Assembly (NCBI GenBank): GCA_934193095.1
Contig: CAKPUX010000001.1
Location: forward strand, 75,533 to 139,532
Length of the DNA: 64,000 nt
Source: an uncultured Dialister sp.
GTDB taxonomy: Bacteria > Bacillota > Negativicutes > Veillonellales > Dialisteraceae
Direction of reading: 5' to 3'
Shown: positions 60,536 through 64,000 of the stretch, one piece after another
Numbering within the stretch: position 1 is the stretch's first letter
How the letters are laid out: each line of letters opens with the position of its first letter
The notes under the pieces: model-generated
The model's input: the letters and a program-made list of their open reading frames with translations, nothing else
The model's database searches: none
Told to the model about the DNA's origin: nothing
Program-made: the position numbers and the translations under genes

Positions 60536-60810
60536 ATGACGATACGAGAGAAGTGATTATCTTACATACGTCGTTCACCATTCTGCAAAAGGGTGCCTCT
60601 TCGAGGCACTCTATCCTCCGCCTTCGGCGCGCCCCTTCTTCAAGGGGCTACTCAGCTGGCATGTAAGAGCGCATTCCTCAGAAAATGACGATACGAGAGA
60701 AGCGATTGTCTTACATACATCGTTTACCTTTCTGCAGAAGGGTGCCTCTTCGAGGCACTCTATCCTCCGCCTTTGGCGTGCCCCTTCTTCAAGGGGCTAC
60801 TCAGCTGGCA
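60536..60810. repeat. Two direct copies of a 126-bp unit, 149 bp apart
   Basis: Copies 60536-60661 and 60685-60810 share AATGACGATACGAGAGAAG, CTTACATAC, GGGTGCCTCTTCGAGGCACT, CTATCCTCCGCC and GCCCCTTCTTCAAGGGGCTA with few substitutions. Each contains two small hairpins (GTGCCTCTTCGAGGCAC; GCCCCTTCTTCAAGGGGC). Confidence 0.82.
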
Positions 60811-60827
60811 GGGCAAAACGAACCCCT

Positions 60828-60875
60828 AATCCCTAATCCCTAATCCCCAGCCACCAGTCACCAGTCACCAGTCAC
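60828..60875. repeat. Heptad array at the uvrB 3' end
   Basis: Near-perfect: CCCTAATCCCTAATCCCTAA then CCAGTCACCAGTCACCAGTC. It begins nine bases after the uvrB stop codon. Confidence 0.85.
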
Positions 60876-60882
60876 CCAAAAA

Positions 60883-62988
<2,106 letters not shown>

Positions 62989-63486
62989 ACCCTCGCCTCC
63001 ATTTTCTTTTATCGATATTTATCTATGTATTATAGCATAGATGGGAAGGGGTGACTAGGGAAAACGCTCCTCTCCCATGACTTTCATCCCGCTCGATGCC
63101 AACCTCCGTCCCTTCGGGCCACCTCCTTCCATTGGAAGGAGGTGGAAGGCCGCTTCCCCGCCTTCGTCATTTCGAGCGAAAGCGAGAAATCTTTTTCGTT
63201 CGTGGGAAGGCAAAGGATGTGAGAGGAACGGCAAGCGGGAAGCACCCTGCTCCCTGCGCCCCCCAAAAACGGTGTTTCATGCAGACCGCTCCACACAGGA
63301 AAAGGAACACGGCAAACGAAAAAGATCCCTCGGCTGCGCTCGGGATAACGATACGAGAATACTATCTTCTAAAAAAAGGCGGCTAAGCCGCCATCTCAAC
63401 CCTGAACCTTGAACCCGGAACCAAATGAAAGCAAAGTAAAAAGGGGCTGTGAAGAAATGAGGATTCATTTCTTCACAGCCCCTTTT
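62989..63486. repeat. Intergenic region kinase-uvrB: repeats and terminator
   Basis: No gene. It has a TATTATAGCATAG stretch near the uvrB start (63030), a CTTCGGGCCACCTCCTTCC palindrome (63112-63144), a CATTTCGAGCG...GAGAAATCT unit (63168-63192), a GATCCCTCGGC...CGGGATAACG unit (63324-63350) and the duplicated terminator block (63349-63487). Confidence 0.7.
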
Positions 63487-63487
63487 T
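63349..63487. repeat. Duplicated block with terminator, copy 2
   Basis: Same layout as 54577-54710: CGATACGAGAATACTATCTT, GGCGGCTAAGCCGCC, CTGAACCTTGAACC, AAATGAAAGCAA, then the long hairpin. Confidence 0.8.
63438..63487 (-). terminator. Long hairpin terminator of the hybrid kinase gene
   Basis: AAAAAGGGGCTGTGAAGAAA pairs with TTTCTTCACAGCCCCTTTTT. It abuts the stop codon of the kinase gene and has a T-run in the direction of its transcription. Confidence 0.85.
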
Positions 63488-64000
63488 CATCGGCAATATT
63501 GTCCCAGAGCCTCGATGACACGATCGATCTCTATCGGTTTTGTGAGGTGAGCATTCATACCGGCTTCCATGCATTTTTTCGCATCTTCATCGAAGGCATT
63601 CGCCGTCATGGCGATGATGGGGATGGTTTTCGCATCCGCTCTCGCAAAGCTGCGAATGACCCTTGTCGCGGTCATGCCGTCCATGACAGGCATCATGATA
63701 TCCATGAGGATAGCATCGAAGGTACCCGGGATCTTATTTTTGAAAAGATCCACGGCCTGTTTGCCATCGCCCACGACGGTGACGCGCGCCCCCTTATCGG
63801 TGAGGAGCATCTGCGCGATCTCTGCATTCAGCTCATTATCCTCGACCAGCATCAGGTGCAGACCTGCGATATCCACATGTCCCTTTTCCTTCGGCTTCTC
63901 TTCCTCAGCGGGCGCGATCTCGTAGGGGATCGTGATGACGAAGGTCGAGCCCTTCCCCTCTTCACTGGTGATAGAGATGGTTCCCCCCATCGCATCGATG
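63487..64000 (-). CDS. Hybrid sensor histidine kinase, C-terminal part (5' end beyond window)
   Basis: The frame is open to the window edge, so only about 170 C-terminal residues are seen. The first part (AMGGTISITSEEGKGSTFVITIPY) is the last G-box of a histidine-kinase ATPase domain. After a short linker a receiver domain follows (LMLVEDNELNAEIAQMLL; phospho-acceptor Asp in DAILMDIMMPVMDG; IIAMTANAF; conserved Lys in HLTKPIE). The chain ends after the receiver with no HPt or output domain. A phosphorelay partner is therefore expected elsewhere. The signal is unknown. Confidence 0.88.
   Translation of the reverse strand, partial: IDAMGGTISITSEEGKGSTFVITIPYEIAPAEEEKPKEKGHVDIAGLHLMLVEDNELNAEIAQMLLTDKGARVTVVGDGKQAVDLFKNKIPGTFDAILMDIMMPVMDGMTATRVIRSFARADAKTIPIIAMTANAFDEDAKKCMEAGMNAHLTKPIEIDRVIEALGQYCR

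Larger units (their letters stand above)
60160..60882. repeat. Spacer uvrB-uvrA: repeat mosaic with a 126-bp direct duplication
   Basis: No gene. Three GATTTCTCG/CGAAATGACG or GTCATCCCGAG/GAGGGATCT units (60284-60312, 60382-60410, 60513-60542), two direct copies of a 126-bp unit (60536-60661 and 60685-60810), and a heptad array (60828-60875) adjoining the uvrB stop. Confidence 0.75.

Noticed and set aside
60828..60875. Possible CRISPR array or telomere-like repeat (CCCTAAT units)
   Set aside because: Units are only seven bases, contiguous and degenerate, with no spacers, no cas genes and no linear-end context.

Overview
The window looks like a chromosomal segment from a Gram-negative-walled Firmicute of the Negativicutes, plausibly a Dialister/Megasphaera relative (inference, from gene content only). 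Firmicute-type genes (RbgA, CsoR-type repressor, UPF0735 ACT protein, FabK, MraZ-led dcw cluster) sit beside outer-membrane genes: a TonB-dependent receptor ending in Phe, and gmhA/gmhB for LPS core heptose. MurE carries the DNPR motif of meso-diaminopimelate ligases. Almost everything is on the minus strand. Only fabK and the alsD-ilvN-ilvB block run on the plus strand.

Layout by coordinate: 1-5.2 kb tetrapyrrole operon (precorrin-2 dehydrogenase, hemA, hemC, cobA-hemD fusion, hemB cut by the window edge); 5.4-5.7 CsoR-like repressor; 5.8-12.1 rnhB, rbgA, tmk, pth, prs, glmU; 12.4-16.9 lower glycolysis (gap-pgk-tpiA-eno); 17.6-18.6 fabK; 19.1-20.5 biotin-enzyme carboxyltransferase subunit; 20.9-25.6 LysR regulator divergent from acetolactate decarboxylase and acetolactate synthase; 25.9-34.0 metallophore uptake locus (TonB receptor, ABC importer, binding lipoprotein, an orphan nitrogenase-like protein, LysR regulator); 34.2-37.0 thrB, hom and an ACT protein; 37.1-39.6 rRNA methyltransferase, gmhB, gmhA, nrdR; 39.8-54.0 division and cell-wall cluster; 55.0-63.0 uvrC, uvrA, uvrB; 63.5-64.0 the end of a hybrid histidine kinase.

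The dcw cluster is complete for UDP-MurNAc-pentapeptide ligation and lipid I/II synthesis (murC-F, ddl, mraY, murG). It lacks ftsI, ftsW, murB and ftsA at their usual places, and several of those junctions hold repeats. The siderophore-type uptake operon starts with a component-1 nitrogenase-like protein that has no reductase partner in the window. This is the most intriguing protein-level system here.

The most unusual material is intergenic. Short repeats fill most gaps. (1) A hairpin element has three copies, each 161 bp between TA dinucleotides, and an unoccupied version of one insertion site is present in the same window. (2) A 240-bp element with terminal inverted repeats is flanked by a TGAT duplication. 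(3) Degenerate tandem arrays of period 7, 8 and 9 cluster at gene 3' ends, and several of them supply the stop codon. (4) A 22-bp-stem palindrome occurs twice in opposite orientation. (5) Long hairpin terminators are embedded in a duplicated block of about 135 bp. No tRNA, rRNA, CRISPR array, transposase or phage gene was found.
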